Notes: generated from the sequence alone by a model not told the origin. DNA of 64,000 nucleotides from Apostichopus japonicus (GCF_037975245.1 NC_092568.1:17939001-18003000); one strand, 5' to 3'; numbered from the stretch's first letter, positions 12,694 through 62,885 are shown. Translations and numbers: made by a program.

Positions 12694-13056
12694 CAGGAGT
12701 GGGCAACCTACGGCACGCGGGCCACATGTGGCCCACCTGTGATTTTTTTGCAGCCCGTGAGATGTCTCAAGAAAAAAAAAAATCTATGTTACATCATCAC
12801 AAAAAAAGAGCTAGCTGCTCAGAATTTATCGGCAATAAGGATGCTGTTAAGTATGCCTATTATCCCTATTAAGTATCAACATTACTGTATTGACATTAAG
12901 TTTTTGTGAATACAGATTAAGTACACACACCTATTGCTTGAAAGTCCTCGGAATCAAAGGTTTGAAATCAACAGCAGGTCGTTGGTTAGGTGCAGCCCAG
13001 TCAATTGTTTACTCCTTCTATCTGGCCCATTCATTCAAAAAGGTTGCCTACCCCTG
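12694..13056. mobile_element. hAT-type MITE, 363 bp
   Basis: Starts CAGGAGTGGGCAACCT and ends AGGTTGCCTACCCCTG, inverted ends with two differences over 16 bp. Flanks are TTCTAGGC (12686-12693) and TCATAGGC (13057-13064), an 8-bp duplication with two changes. The gggccacatgtggcccacc subterminal motif is typical of hAT MITEs. Confidence 0.85.
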
Positions 13057-13064
13057 TCATAGGC

Positions 13065-15084
13065 TATAATATGAGATTTTTCATTGGTTTCCTGTATGAA
13101 AATGTGGAGCATATAAAATTGATTGCATTCAACAAGCTGGTGTTCAAGAGCACAGTATGCCATTTTTTATGCATATCCACAATAATCCATGTTCTAATAA
13201 TATGCTAATGCTATGGAGTTTCATTGGAAATAATTTCGGACACATTTGCAACAAACAAGTACACAGCTTTGTTTCAGTTAGGTATGTCTTATGATTAAGA
13301 CTTATGGCCACCTCATGCTTTTACATTATTTCAATATCAAACAATAGTGCAACTAATTAGCAAAAAAAATATTCATTCTTTGTTTTACATTGTATTCAAA
13401 TATTTATGGGTGTTTTGTATATCATCAATTTATTTAGAATTATTTCTTTAGTATCAATGTTAACATAAAAGGAATGAAAATTAGTATGCATGGCCCTTGC
13501 AATGTGATGTACTTTACTTAAACAAAATTATTGAAAATTTTTATTTGTATTTTTATTGCTCCACCTGTGCAGATCACCAGGGACAGCCGAAAAGGGTCCT
13601 ATTGATTGTGTTATCGTACCAGAGATATACAGTATATGTTTAAGGTCCATGGAAATTCAGCCATCAGTTTTAATTGTTCTATAATTCTATAATTATGATA
13701 TCTCAAGAAGGGGAGCGTGGACAGATCCCATATTTATTAAGTAGATGTTAATTACAAGAAGCCTATTGCTTTTGTGGAGGTCATTGGACATTTGGTATCA
13801 ATAGGGCTCAAATTAATGAAACCTTGTGAACACAGGTGTAATTTTATAGCTGCAGACAAATATACATTTACTTCAACAATTACCTACCTCAGTTACCTAT
13901 CTTCTCCCCTGGCCACTTACTATTTTCAGTCTCACAGCTCTTACTATTCATTGTTATTATTCTGTACATTAATCTTAAAGGCAGAGAATTCCATCATATA
14001 CATAATTTTCCTCACAAATATATATGTACTGTGTAAATAGTATTCTGAACAGATAATTGAAAGATGATCTCTAAATTCTAAAATTAGGAAGACTAAAACT
14101 GAATCCGTTGAAGGTAACTCCAAAAGTGGTAATATTTCAGGAAACACTTTTAAGGAGAAAACACTGTTTTCGGTTGCAGCAACTCAATAATGATGAAACA
14201 CGCAAAACAGGATGAACGTTTAACCAAGATATGGTTAACATCTCATGGATTAATCTGAGGAAACCAGACTTTTGGTTGCAGCAACTTTAAACAATTTTCA
14301 AGTAAACCTTTACGATTTTTTTTTTTACAGTGTACCTGATGAGGTGTAATTTGTTCGCTTTTGGAGACACCCCTACTTGGGTCCCTGCCCCCCCCAATGT
14401 GTTTTGCCCCTCACTTCCTTATGCAAAAATAAACACTTTGACCCCTCCTCCTGTCCCCTCTGAAAGACCCATCGACTTCCCAATTCCAGGTGGAGTAGAA
14501 GAGACGCATGTCTTTAATATTGACCAATTTACGTGTCATTATCTGGTCAGGAAAGGTATTTTGTCTATAAACTTGATTTTAAAGTAAGAAATATTTATTA
14601 AAACCCAACAAATAATACCATGCAAAGATAATCAATGAAAATTTAAAAATGTACAGTTAGGTATTGTATATGTATCACTAAAGATAACAACACATGAAAC
14701 AAGCACCTATATGTGGTGAAGGGTTGGCTGCTTTTACAAGTGAAACTTAGAGTGTTTGAAACTGACAAAATTGGGAGAGAGAGTTGAAAGCTTTACAAAC
14801 AGCCACAATTTGATCCACTAATTGGCCGACATGAAATGGATTCATTTCAAACTCTTGAAATATGTAACTCTGCTACGTTTGCCTGCTATGAACGCTATGT
14901 GATATCTAGTTATAATTAAAGGTGTGTCAATGACAGGTGTGCATCAATGTTGAAGCCTTTACTACTACTTAACTAGTACTAGCATGGTGGGCTTATAATT
15001 AAGTACTTAAGGAATTAATGAACGATATCTAGTAAGGAAACCCCAAAACACTCACCTGTATGCGATTTCCAGAAGTGTAGTACC
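13065..15084. other. no recognised gene
   Basis: AT-rich sequence. An 85-codon frame at 14330-14587 begins after tttttttacag but is proline-rich and has no recognised domain; I do not call it. Nothing else stands out. Confidence 0.35.
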
Positions 15085-15890
15085 TCAGAAATAAAATGAT
15101 CCCAAAATATGTTTCCTTCTGTTCCCACAAAACATACAGTTAAGAATAATCTGACCCGAAAAAGTCTGCCATGTAAAGTATGTTAATACTCCTTAATTGA
15201 CACATTTGTCCATAAGTTTACTGTGTTCGTGCATCCATTGACTTTGTACCCTGTTTGCCATGCTCTGAGTCTTTTTATGCATGCCTAGATGTAGCAGGTG
15301 GATTGTTCTTACGGAGAAGTTGCGTCATTTTGGTTATTTTAGAGAGTAAGCTTTTCAAAAGCAAAGAGTACTTGCAACATTGGAGGGAGTGTGTAAAAGG
15401 CTTTAAAAGACACCAAATTTCATCGGAACTTTCTGTACTTGAAATGGATTCATACTCATGAAAAACATATCTCTCCTTAGGTGCAAAAAGGTTAGGTTGC
15501 CTGCAGTACGGTTTTCAAGGTGATATCTCGAGATATTTTGAGGTGCGCCAATTACGGGGGTGCGTCAATTATGAAACCTTCACTATAGTACTAGTAGGCA
15601 TACTACTAGGCTACTGGCCTAGTTTGCGTGCTTCAAATTCCCACAAAACATACATAAATGTACACATACAAAAGACAGGCTGCTTACCTTAGACTAAACG
15701 CATCAATAAATAAAAATCTGCATGCTTGTTTGGTTCCACTGAACATCTAAGGAAGCTTATGGTATCCTAGGCTTACACGCTTTATAAGATTTCAGTGTTT
15801 CCAAAACATTTCAACATTGTGAGTACTGAAAAAGTAGAATGAAATGGCTATTGCTTTTAAAAAAATGTCATTATTGATGGGTAGTGGGTG
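15085..15890. repeat. dispersed repeat copy B, split
   Basis: The two blocks of the repeat at 4998-5206 are here separated by 600 bp (15146-15745) of unrelated sequence. Either copy B was split by an insertion or copy A suffered a deletion. Confidence 0.7.
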
Positions 15891-16381
15891 GAACATGTAT
15901 CTACAGTACATACAAATATCAGGATTGGTGTTGAATGATAAATTAACTTAGTGGAATCATGTTGGTGATCTGGTAAGAAAGTTGAATCGAGGCTATAAAC
16001 TGTCTTCAGGAAATGTACCTAGGTCTTCATCATACGTTTGGAGGAATGTTTTATAATGCTATGATTTGTGGATTTTTTTTCAATTTCCACAAATTAAACT
16101 CTGTGGTAAAGAGTCACAATTCCTGTCAATGAAATCTTCAAAATACGGTGGCTCGTAATAGTCCATAAAGTTATCTCTCTCCAGAAGTGAAGTCAGTAAG
16201 ATTTCCGACGATAACTCGACTCCACCTCCGAATATAAAGTGACTCCTTTACAACACCTTGCAATCAACCAATATTAAAATATTGTCTCCTGATAAAGTGG
16301 GGAAAACAAAACAAGTTGAAAACTAAAATTTGTGGTTGGAAGAAATATCCCATTGTGGTGGCAGCACAACTTCCTGCTTCT

Positions 16382-16411
16382 CAGAGCCGTATATTTAAAT
16401 ATACGGCTCTG
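16382..16411. mobile_element. 30-bp perfect palindrome with 8-bp flanking duplication
   Basis: The 30 bases start CAGAGCCGTATATTT and are an exact palindrome. They are flanked by CTGCTTCT at 16374-16381 and 16412-16419. The structure equals a hAT-like element reduced to its two 15-bp terminal repeats. Confidence 0.75.
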
Positions 16412-16419
16412 CTGCTTCT

Positions 16420-19400
16420 TTCTTTGTGACTGGTTGTGAGAGATATAATAAAGAAAAGATTCATTCAATTGTGACTGTGATATTTATTTTTTCCTAATCA
16501 CTTATAGGTTTTGAACCTTTTAAACAATAACTTCTTAAGGTTAATGAAAAATTTGTCAAAAATAAAGTATTTTCTTGGAAGGAAACTGACCTTCAGCTTC
16601 AACATTTTGATAGCAGAATGTTCCGTAATGAATGTAAGCAGTGCGTCAAATATAAAAGATTCTGCAGTCAGTCTAGAGAAGACAATAAAGAAAACCCTCC
16701 CCTCCCTACCCCTCCCTACAATGAATTTGTTTTTTTGTCGGGATGTAATTAGAGTCACAATTCATGTAGGAAACAAATCAGCAAGGAATATTTGACACTT
16801 TCAGATCAGAAGAACTATCCACTTGACACAAAACGGTGTGTAAACAAAACTCATCAATAACATGTAAAATCATTTCCCTTATGGGTTTTATTTTTGTGTG
16901 GGATGCCATTAAATTACATACCCCATATTAAATGACCGTGAGAGAGAGTTTGTAGTATGTTTGCCCTAGTTGATTGCAGAGTGGCACTGTAACTCATTAA
17001 TTATGACAACAATTGACAAACCTTTTCATATTGGGAATAATATTTTCCCATAATTTGTCCTGCTAATGAATTTATTTTGGTGGTTACTCTGTTTATGTTC
17101 TTCAAAAATAGTGAAAGAATAAAGCCCATTTCCAGACTAGTGTATCAAGTGCTTTCCAAGAAGCATAACAATGACCAAAGATTCCAAGAGTAGGAAAATA
17201 TTATCCAACAATTTGATAATCAGGAATAAGCTGAAATTAAAAACTAAAAATATGAACCCTTTTATTTGTCAAGTTGAAACATTTCTCACTGTGGGAGAAA
17301 AAAATTCATAACTATCTTCTCTGCATTGATTGTGTGCGTGGCTCAAATTTTGAGGGCCCAAACTTGGTTTTCCTTTCGACATGCCATACATCCAATCCCA
17401 CTTGTATTTTAATATAAGCTCCATGGGACAAAACATACAAAATAGTTTTTAATTGAAATCTTCAAAATGAAAATGGTAAACAATTGTTTTACAGCAGAGA
17501 GCAAAACTGATGCAGTATGAAAGAATAAATAATACAGACGATTCGATTTCCATAGTTATAGAACAATTCCCTTGAAAGAAGCTTGGTGGTACATCATTGC
17601 AAACAATAGAAATGTGATACATGAGCAATAAAAAAACAATGCATACTTTGTGAGGCAGTGCAAGTAACATGCAAGTACTAGAGTAAACCAATAATTAATG
17701 TATTCAAATAAATATGGAAGGCAATAGTTCATATAGTCAGATAAAAGTGACTTCAAAAAGAACAGAACAGTTGCATAAAATGTAACTATGGAATATTGAT
17801 ATCCTACTGTTACAAAACTTGTATTTGCTGATCATTTCTTAAAATGGCTAGATACACATGAATTCAATATTAAACTCACTAGCTCTAATACACATTATGA
17901 ATTCAATTGACATATTTAAAAAAAATATCCCACAATAAACCTTATTTTGCTGAAAGATGGTACATATACAGAACCAGACAAGGCCCCAATAAATTTTCAT
18001 GTAAGCCCACTGGCTTAAAAAGCTGCCACAGTTGTCTTCAGACACCATGCCACCCCCCCCCCCCTACAACACACCTCTCCTTCTCAAAACCAGTAGGCCT
18101 AGGTTCATTGGCCCAAGGGCTGGGACTTGCATCATGAGCAGCAATGAAACAAGTCCCTGTATGTGCTAAACTTTTGAACTACTTAAAAATAAGAGCAATA
18201 GATTAAACTAAACTTACTAACCAGATATTCTTCACCAAAATACTATGAAAATTGCCCGTAAAACCCAACTTTCACTACTTTCCTCCTGTTTCACTGGTTT
18301 TATCCAGGTTCACTGCTTTCCTCACCCTATTCCCCCCCCCCCCCATCCTCTGTACTAAAGTGGCCTAGCTGAACATTCTGTTGGCAATACTGCTTACAAC
18401 TTGCAAAATAAGACTTATAACACTGATAAACCAAAAGGTGGCTGACCTTACAGAATCCACAAATCATCTAATAGATTTTGCTTTAATGCCCTCTGAACAA
18501 CCTGGAATGTGTTTCAGCAATTATGCCATAAAATTGTTTTTTCGAGACTAGATGATGCAAACTTTGTATTGGCAGAGATAACTTTTCATGTAATGCTAGA
18601 GCTGGGATGAAATGACATATGTTAAAATATCTTTTTTCCAGTCAAATTTACCCTTTACTGTGACAGAACAATTTAATTTCTTATTCTATCAGATGAAAAC
18701 TGAAGCTAGCAGACATATCGTACGGTGGGTGTGAAGATCTAAACATGACATTTAAAAACGTAAAGCGAGACTGACTTAGTTCTAACATGCAAGGTTTGTG
18801 GAATTACTTGTTCCTAATATTTCTTTTACTTGAATCAATTGCCTACAACCTGGTCTGTCTTCGATCTATCTTGTAGATATCAATTCTTCAATTTCCCTCC
18901 CCCTATCCCCACACAAACACCTCCTCCAAAAGGAAATAACACTGTGGCAAATTATTTCATACATTTAATTCCCATGAAATTTAACACTGATAAGAATAAC
19001 ACTACTTGGTGGTGTGACCGATTCAGAACAGTATAAAAGGAAAACATTTGTGGTAAAAACTCAGTCTTGTACATTGGTTGGAATTAGAAAGAAAAAGTAC
19101 TGAAACTCCTGGTATTCCTTTATCCTGACTGCCTTTGACTACTGTGAGTATTATCAGGTAAACGCAATTCTGACAATTTCCAGCAGCCTTGGAGAGATCA
19201 AATCTGCAAACATTTGGCTAGGAGAGCATTTACACTGCATAATACCTCAATTCAGGTGGAGTGTATTGTGAAATAGCATTTAGAGGGGCATGATCCTGCA
19301 GTTATGAATATGTATACACACAGATTCACAAAAATTTCCTCTGCTAATTTTTACAGCTTGGAAAGAGTATAAAGCAATTCAAAGTTTCAAGTTTGTCTGT

Positions 19401-19588
19401 CATTGCTCGGTCAGTTTCGACTGTCTACATGTCCAAAAACAGCCAGATATCTTCCCTACAGATTTTCTGAGTTGTATCACAAATGAAACTGGGGTCCATG
19501 GTTAGCAAGGTATTGTGGGTTCCCACCAGCTACCCCACTTCCTCCCTATCATTAAAGCAATAGCTACATAGGTATCACCATCAACTAA
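16420..19588. other. no recognised gene
   Basis: AT-rich non-coding sequence with scattered homopolymer C tracts (18050, 18340). Open frames here are short and without domain features. Confidence 0.4.
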
Positions 19589-19662
19589 GAGCTGGCTAGC
19601 TCAGTCCATACTTCATAGGACCTGTAATCCCAAGTCCATCGATTTGAATCCCGATCCCAAAG
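19589..19662 (+). repeat. tRNA-like SINE fragment
   Basis: The stretch contains an A-box-like TGGCTAGCTCAGT at 19595 and, about 45 bp later, a B-box-like GATTTGAATCCC. The spacing is that of a tRNA. Stem pairing is poor, so it is a tRNA-derived SINE head rather than a functional tRNA gene. Confidence 0.5.
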
Positions 19663-20285
19663 CATACTATCAAACATGTCTATTGTAACAAAAAAAGTCA
19701 ATGCGAATAAACATGACACTGAATGGACCTTGTGGCTGTGAGCACCAGTTTTTTTTTTAAAGAAAAAGAGAACTTATAATTTATACTGCTCATGGAAAAT
19801 GCAAAATGTATTTTTCCTTCTTGTAATTTAACAGCAGGTCAGTGCTACTTGACATATGAGTTCACCTAGCTGACTGTGTCACTATGTGACATTTTCACCT
19901 ACAGTAGTATGCAGTCCCTGTAAGCCCACGAACAGAATAATAAATTTAAGGCAGCCATTTACACTTGACCTTTGATCCTTCTCTCTCTCTCTTCTCCATG
20001 GAGCATCTCCTGATTGACATTAGCACGCCAATTGAAACAAAACCAACGTAAAAATCTTATGATGAATTTTAGTCACTCTGGAAAATACTTGGAATGTATT
20101 ATTAATTAAAGTAGGTCTATTTAACATTTAGAACTTCATTTGCTTTCGGAGAGAATGCACAGTCAAGGCACCTCTAGAGAATTGAGAAATAATGCAAAAG
20201 TTTGTAGATCTAAAGGAGAGCTCAAAAACAATAAAATCAGTATTCCAGATAGCAGACCTCAAGAGCCTAACACATATGAAGGGAA

Positions 20286-20456
20286 TAAAAATAAAATAAA
20301 ACTGTTAGCAAACTGCTTATCCACTAGAGAGCCTGTGTAAGAGAATGTGTAAAAGTAAGTGAGCCTGACATTTCGATCCTAGCAGGATCTTCAGAGGCTC
20401 TGAAGAAGATCCTGCTAGGATCGAAATGTCAGGCCAACTTACTTTTACACACATAT
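20286..20456. repeat. hammerhead-like repeat, copy 1, palindromic
   Basis: Contains the shared block aaactgttagcaaactgctt ... gagcctgtgtaaga followed by a near-perfect inverted repeat of about 45 bp (20354-20450). Each arm has GATCCTAGCAGGATC and its neighbours. Read on the minus-type arm: CTGAAGA, hairpin GATCCT-GCT-AGGATC, then GAAATGTCAGGCC. Related copies are at 32028, 47397 and 60535. Confidence 0.8.
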
Positions 20457-21580
20457 AAAGGGAGACAAAACTGCCAAAATTTTTGGTGATCAAACAAACG
20501 TAAAAAAAAGAGTTGCTTCAAAGGTGATGAGAAATGATTTCTAAACAACTGGAAATGAAACAGTTGATTAATGCTGCAATAAAAGCAAAAAAAATACAAA
20601 ACAAACAAGAATAAAAACAAACACATAACAGATCAGTCAACAAAGGAAATAACTTCATCTTAAAAATAACTGTCACGAGTGGTTGTAGTTCAACAATCGA
20701 TTCCTGTTATTAATTACATGGACAAGAACTCTTGTAGAAATGTGCTGAACATCCTATCGGTTGCAGGATCCTCATAAATGTGACATTTTGATTACAAATG
20801 ACCAAAGTTTTTACTGATGGTTTTGTGCATGCACTTCTCATCACTTTAAGAAACAGAGGTATCAACAGCCTCAATTAAAATCATAGTCTTTTTAAACCGC
20901 CCCGTCCCTGCCCCTGTGTCAGAAAAGTAGTTTGTCTTCACAAGATTGACTTGATTGGAGATATTTTGTCCTCTGATATTAAAACTGGAGACCACAATTA
21001 ATATTGCACCTGGAGAATCAAATATTTAATAACATAATAACAAAAGAAAACAAAAATAATAAAAATTGAGTTGGAAAAAAATCTCATCTTCCTTGACTAG
21101 TATTCTCAATTCAGCTGGAGATGTTTCATTCACAATGTCCTTGTCCCTCCTCTTCTTGAAAATTATAAAAAGTCTCGATAAAGTCAGTATTTTTCTTTCG
21201 ATTATAAGTACACTTTAAATCCATCCTCTCTGTAAGAGTACAGAATGATCACCACAGATCTACAAAAGAGAGGCAAACAGATCGTATGCAGTCGGTTACC
21301 ATAGTTACACACGTTTACTTTAATACATAACTATAATTACACATTTACTTTTATTCACAAGTGTTGTTTATGTAAGTGAAATGTAACCAGCAGCTTAGAG
21401 GCAATTAGTTCCATTTCAATCAGAGCTGTATTATGTGCTGTTGTTGCAACAATCTTCACAATTGTATGTAAAAATAAAACACAAAATTGTAAGGAGATTC
21501 AAAGCCAAACTAATGTTTTATTACACCCCTGGTATTCTAACTATTGTGATTGGTGAACCCAATTATCTTCATCATCATGG
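20457..21580. other. no recognised gene
   Basis: A-rich sequence with no coding signal or clear repeat. Confidence 0.4.
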
Positions 21581-22256
21581 CTAGGAATGGGTCCATCTGA
21601 TTGTTACATGCAAATTAGGCTAGGACTGGATCCATCATTGTGCTACATGCAAATTAGGCTAGGACTGGGTCCATCTGAGTGTTACATGCAAATTAGGCTA
21701 GGACTGGATCCATCTTTGTGTTACATGCAAATTAGGCTAGGACTGGATCCATCTGAGTGTTACATGCAAATTAGGCTAGGACTGGATCCATCTGAGTGTT
21801 ACATGCAAATTAGGCTAGGACTGGGTCCATCTTTGTGTTACATGCAAATTAGGCTAGGACTGGGTCCATCTTTGTGTTACATGCAAATTAGGGTAGGACT
21901 GGATCCATCTGAGTGTTACATGCAAATTAGGCTAGGACTGGGTCCATCTTTGTGTTACATGCAAATTAGGCTAGGACTGGGTCCATCTTTGTGTTACATG
22001 CAAATTAGGCTAGGACTGGATCAATCTGAGTGTTACATGCAAATTAGGCTAGGACTGGGTCCATCTTTGTGTTACATGCAAATTAGGCTAGGACTGGGTC
22101 CATCTTTGTGTTACATGCAAATTAGGCTAGGACTGGGTCCATCTTTGTGTTACATGCAAATTAGGCTAGGACTGGGTCCATCTTTGTGTTACATGCAAAT
22201 TAGGCTAGGACTGGGTCCATCTTTGTGTTACATGCAAATTAGGCTAGGGATAGGTA
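21581..22256. repeat. 39-bp minisatellite, 17 copies
   Basis: The unit is ctaggactgggtccatcttt followed by gtgttacatgcaaattagg. The 8-mer ATGCAAAT occurs exactly every 39 bp, first at 21608 and last at 22232, making 17 copies. Copies differ mainly at GGGTCC/GGATCC and TTTG/GAGT. Because 39 is a multiple of three, an open frame of 232 codons spans the array, but it is a by-product of the repeat. Confidence 0.95.
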
Positions 22257-23637
22257 CATTTGCTATGATAATGCTGCAAACCTAGAGAAAGTGATGATAT
22301 CTTTAAAGCAAAGTAACAGGACCTTTTAGTACAATTATTTTCGTGCCAGGCATTGAACATCCTGTAAATGCTTTCGCCTGACTTGAAACACTACTTTGAA
22401 AACAAAACTAGATTGCATTAAGTCATTCATTTTAATGGCAGTGTATGATTTTGTTTCACAATGGAAGGTCATATACAGTAGTACCCTTAATCTGTAATTA
22501 AGAACTTATAAAGTAAATGCTAAACTAAACCGCCATGAAGGGACGTGTTGAACAGGAAATAAAAACTACACATTCAATGGTATACTATGAGTGTCATGAC
22601 TAATGACACTTGAGATACTAATTCTCGTGAAAGGAATAATGCCTACAAATCCATTTATATGATGCCAGATGCCATATTTTTCAGGGAAATATTTATCCAG
22701 TATCATATCACAAAAATGCTATGCAAAATGGTCAAGTTGCTACACAAGTGCAATGATGTATAGTGGTTTTTTTCCCCCTCTTTACAAAGGAACCATAGCA
22801 TTTTATAAGAGACAAATACAAACACTTCAAAATTGCGACACAAGATTGGAACGATAAATTATTCCTAAATAAGAGGCAAATTTCGAAGCCTTCAAAACTG
22901 CTACATAAAATTTGAACAATGAAATAAATCATTCCCCAAAACTGAGTTTATCTGCAGACTGGAGGGTGCTCTTTTTTCCCTATTTCCATATTTGGGTTGT
23001 CTATTTGACAAGTAAGTGGACACAATACCTGCCATTACTTATGTTAGTAGACAAATTTGCTAATACATAAAAAATATGTTAAAGGCATTGAAGACTTGCC
23101 CCAAACCGCATGCCGCCCTGTGAAAAAGTTAACTTTCCGTTGCTTGCAAGTGAAGTTTTTCTCTTGTCGCTACAAAATGCAGACAGTAATGAAACATGAT
23201 ACCTTGTATCTTTGAACAGTGTGCTGTGAGTATTGACCGCAGCTGTATGTACTGACTGTACACTAGTGTCTAATTACCGACAGTAGCAAGCTGTGTGTGT
23301 ATTTTCTGGGATTGATGGTGGTGTCTAACACTTCTGTTACACCTCATTCGAAACTAGGTCAGATTACCGGCATTAGACGTTTCTTTTTGCGTGAGTCTTC
23401 ACACCCTTTAAACCAAATTATGCTCTTAGTTGATATCACTTCCCCCATGTTGAAAATATCTTGTCAGTGGGTGCTTATCTTTTGTTTTAAACAACAAACC
23501 TAGAATTCATGGAGTGAAGAATGTTATCAGTCAGTTGAACAGATAAGAAAATTTGAAGGGTGTGGGGTGGGGAGGGGAGGGTGTTGGGGGGTAGGGGAAG
23601 ATGTTTTCTTTAATGTAACTTTCATTTTCATACTCAC
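22257..23637. other. GCN2 terminal intron or 3' flank
   Basis: The terminal GCN2 exon should lie on the minus strand here or beyond. None of the acceptor-like sites that I checked leads to a GCN2-like C-terminus. A G-rich purine tract is at 23560-23600. Confidence 0.35.
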
Positions 23638-61178
<37,541 letters not shown>

Positions 61179-62489
61179 ATTCTGATATGTATTTTGCCTT
61201 GGGCCTCAAACAAAACTGTTACAAACTTCTGGAAAATAGTTACAAGAAATATCAAAGAGTCTTACTACTTTGCCTAAATTTCAGCAAAGGGTCATCAAAG
61301 GGGTGAACCCCTCCTTCAACCTCACATGTGCACATAGTTTAAGACTGCATGAGCTAAAATGAGGACCAATTTAACTGTACAGGTAGTCTTTGGACCAAAT
61401 GTTAGGTCTACCAAGAAACATAGACTCGGAACCATACCGAAAATTATGAGAATTGAGCTGTAACACTGTGAGCCCAAGATACCTAATTTAGACTGCACTT
61501 GATTAAGGATGTAAATATGACATGGTCTTTGGAAGTGTCAGGACTGAGTGTTATCGAGTCTTTATTTGAATTGGGAGAATCGTTTGGGCCTTGCATTACT
61601 TAAGTTAATGAGGATGTGTTTTGGGGAAATTGTATGATTACGTTTACGTTAGGCTGGTTATGGTTGTGTCATTTTGTTATTTTCAGAATATAATTCAGTT
61701 ATATATTGCTTAATTTACATACAAATTTGTTTTGGCACTTATTTACGGTTTCAGTGATCTTCTCTTATCCGACAGCATTGCTGGCACATCCCTAGTTGCC
61801 CAGCCGTGTCACACATAGGCCTAGGCATAAATATTTTCTTTCACGGCTTGAGGCATCTAAATAGCTCACTGAATTTAATTTTCGGAGAATAAGCAAGAAA
61901 TTCATCTTTATTCAACCGAGGATTGGCCAATGTCCTTGCGCAACTTGCTTAAAACTTAAATTATATGTTCGATTTAACGTTAGGTCTATGCCTGATTAAC
62001 ACAGTAACAGTTTCTGAATGATTGTCCTGAACCAGGGCTACTGTGTGACATTTCCATTCTTTATTTCGTTTTTGTAAGCTCCTAGCGTTAGACTAGAGGG
62101 TATTGTAACCATTAACATTGTAATCGAAGTTTCTTAGTCAAACCTTAAAAGGACGGCAGTTAGCTTGTCCATTTGATGTTTCGTTACTTCACTTAGCATT
62201 CGTTGTCCACAACATGCAATATATAAACAGTATACTGCACAAGTAGGACATGGCATGTTGTGAACTTTAAATCCATTATGTGGGTAGTTGACTTGTTGTA
62301 ACAGTAGGCTTAATGTATATACAAATTTTTACAAATATGACTATTTTCCACATCGAATCCAGCCAAAATATTTTTTTAAAACAGACAAATATTTAAGAGG
62401 TTATGTATCAATGATGTACTGATTAACGAACCTCTATAATTACGTATCATACATAAGACGACCCCTCTGTGAAAAATACAATCTTCAAA
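61179..62489. promoter_or_regulatory. GCN2/POP7 head-to-head intergenic region
   Basis: The 1.3 kb between the GCN2 start codon (minus) and the POP7 start codon (plus) must hold both promoters and the 5' untranslated sequence of both genes. No TATA box at a convincing distance, CpG island or tandem repeat is obvious. Divergent arrangement suggests a shared promoter, but this is inferred from layout only. A 5' UTR intron of GCN2 could lie here. Confidence 0.5.
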
Positions 62490-62885
62490 ATGGCAGCCTC
62501 CATGGAAGTGAAGACTTCGACAGACGGCTCAAGTGAAAGCGATTTTACAGTTCTTAAGAAGCTTCCTCCCCAGCTGCCAAGACGCCATAATGACATCTAC
62601 ATTAATTCAAAGTCAAAGTTTGTTGCCCAACTCAAGAAATGCGAGAAACTTTTAGAATCCGGCGAATCAGAGCTGTTCATACACGGGCTAGGGGTTGCCG
62701 TTCATATCGCCATAAATCTTGCATTGCAACTACAAAGGGAATGGTCATTAGAGCTGTCTGCTAAGACATCAACCGTAGTACTTACAGACGATTTACAGCC
62801 CTTGACGGATTCCCGCACCTTTCAAACGAAAGATAGGAAGAATTCAGCAATACACATCAGGTTGTACAGAACTGTTGATCGATGA
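62490..62885 (+). CDS. POP7: Ribonuclease P/MRP protein subunit p20 (Rpp20/POP7)
   Basis: POP7 is an Alba-fold protein that pairs with Rpp25 and binds the P3 RNA domain of RNase P and RNase MRP, acting in tRNA 5' maturation and rRNA processing in the nucleus. The single exon encodes 131 residues; the human protein is 140. Visible family motifs are LPRRHNDIYINSKSKF near residue 30, a central ELFIHGLGVAVHIAINLALQ helix, then STVVLTDDLQPLTD and the terminal NSAIHIRLYR. The start is the ATG at 62490 (tcaaaATGG, good Kozak context). The in-frame codon at 62469 is GTG, and another ATG follows at 62502. No intron is visible, as is usual for this gene. Confidence 0.96.
   Translation: MAASMEVKTSTDGSSESDFTVLKKLPPQLPRRHNDIYINSKSKFVAQLKKCEKLLESGESELFIHGLGVAVHIAINLALQLQREWSLELSAKTSTVVLTDDLQPLTDSRTFQTKDRKNSAIHIRLYRTVDR

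Noticed and set aside
17449-17691. Possible GCN2 terminal exon ending HFHFEDFN
   Set aside because: Acceptor and phase fit, but the peptide does not resemble a GCN2 C-terminus and it lies 6 kb away.
19589-19662. Functional tRNA gene
   Set aside because: A and B boxes are recognisable but the cloverleaf stems do not pair; a SINE head is more likely.
21587-22285. 232-codon open frame with 13-residue repeats
   Set aside because: It exists because a 39-bp minisatellite has no stop in that frame. There is no flanking coding sequence.
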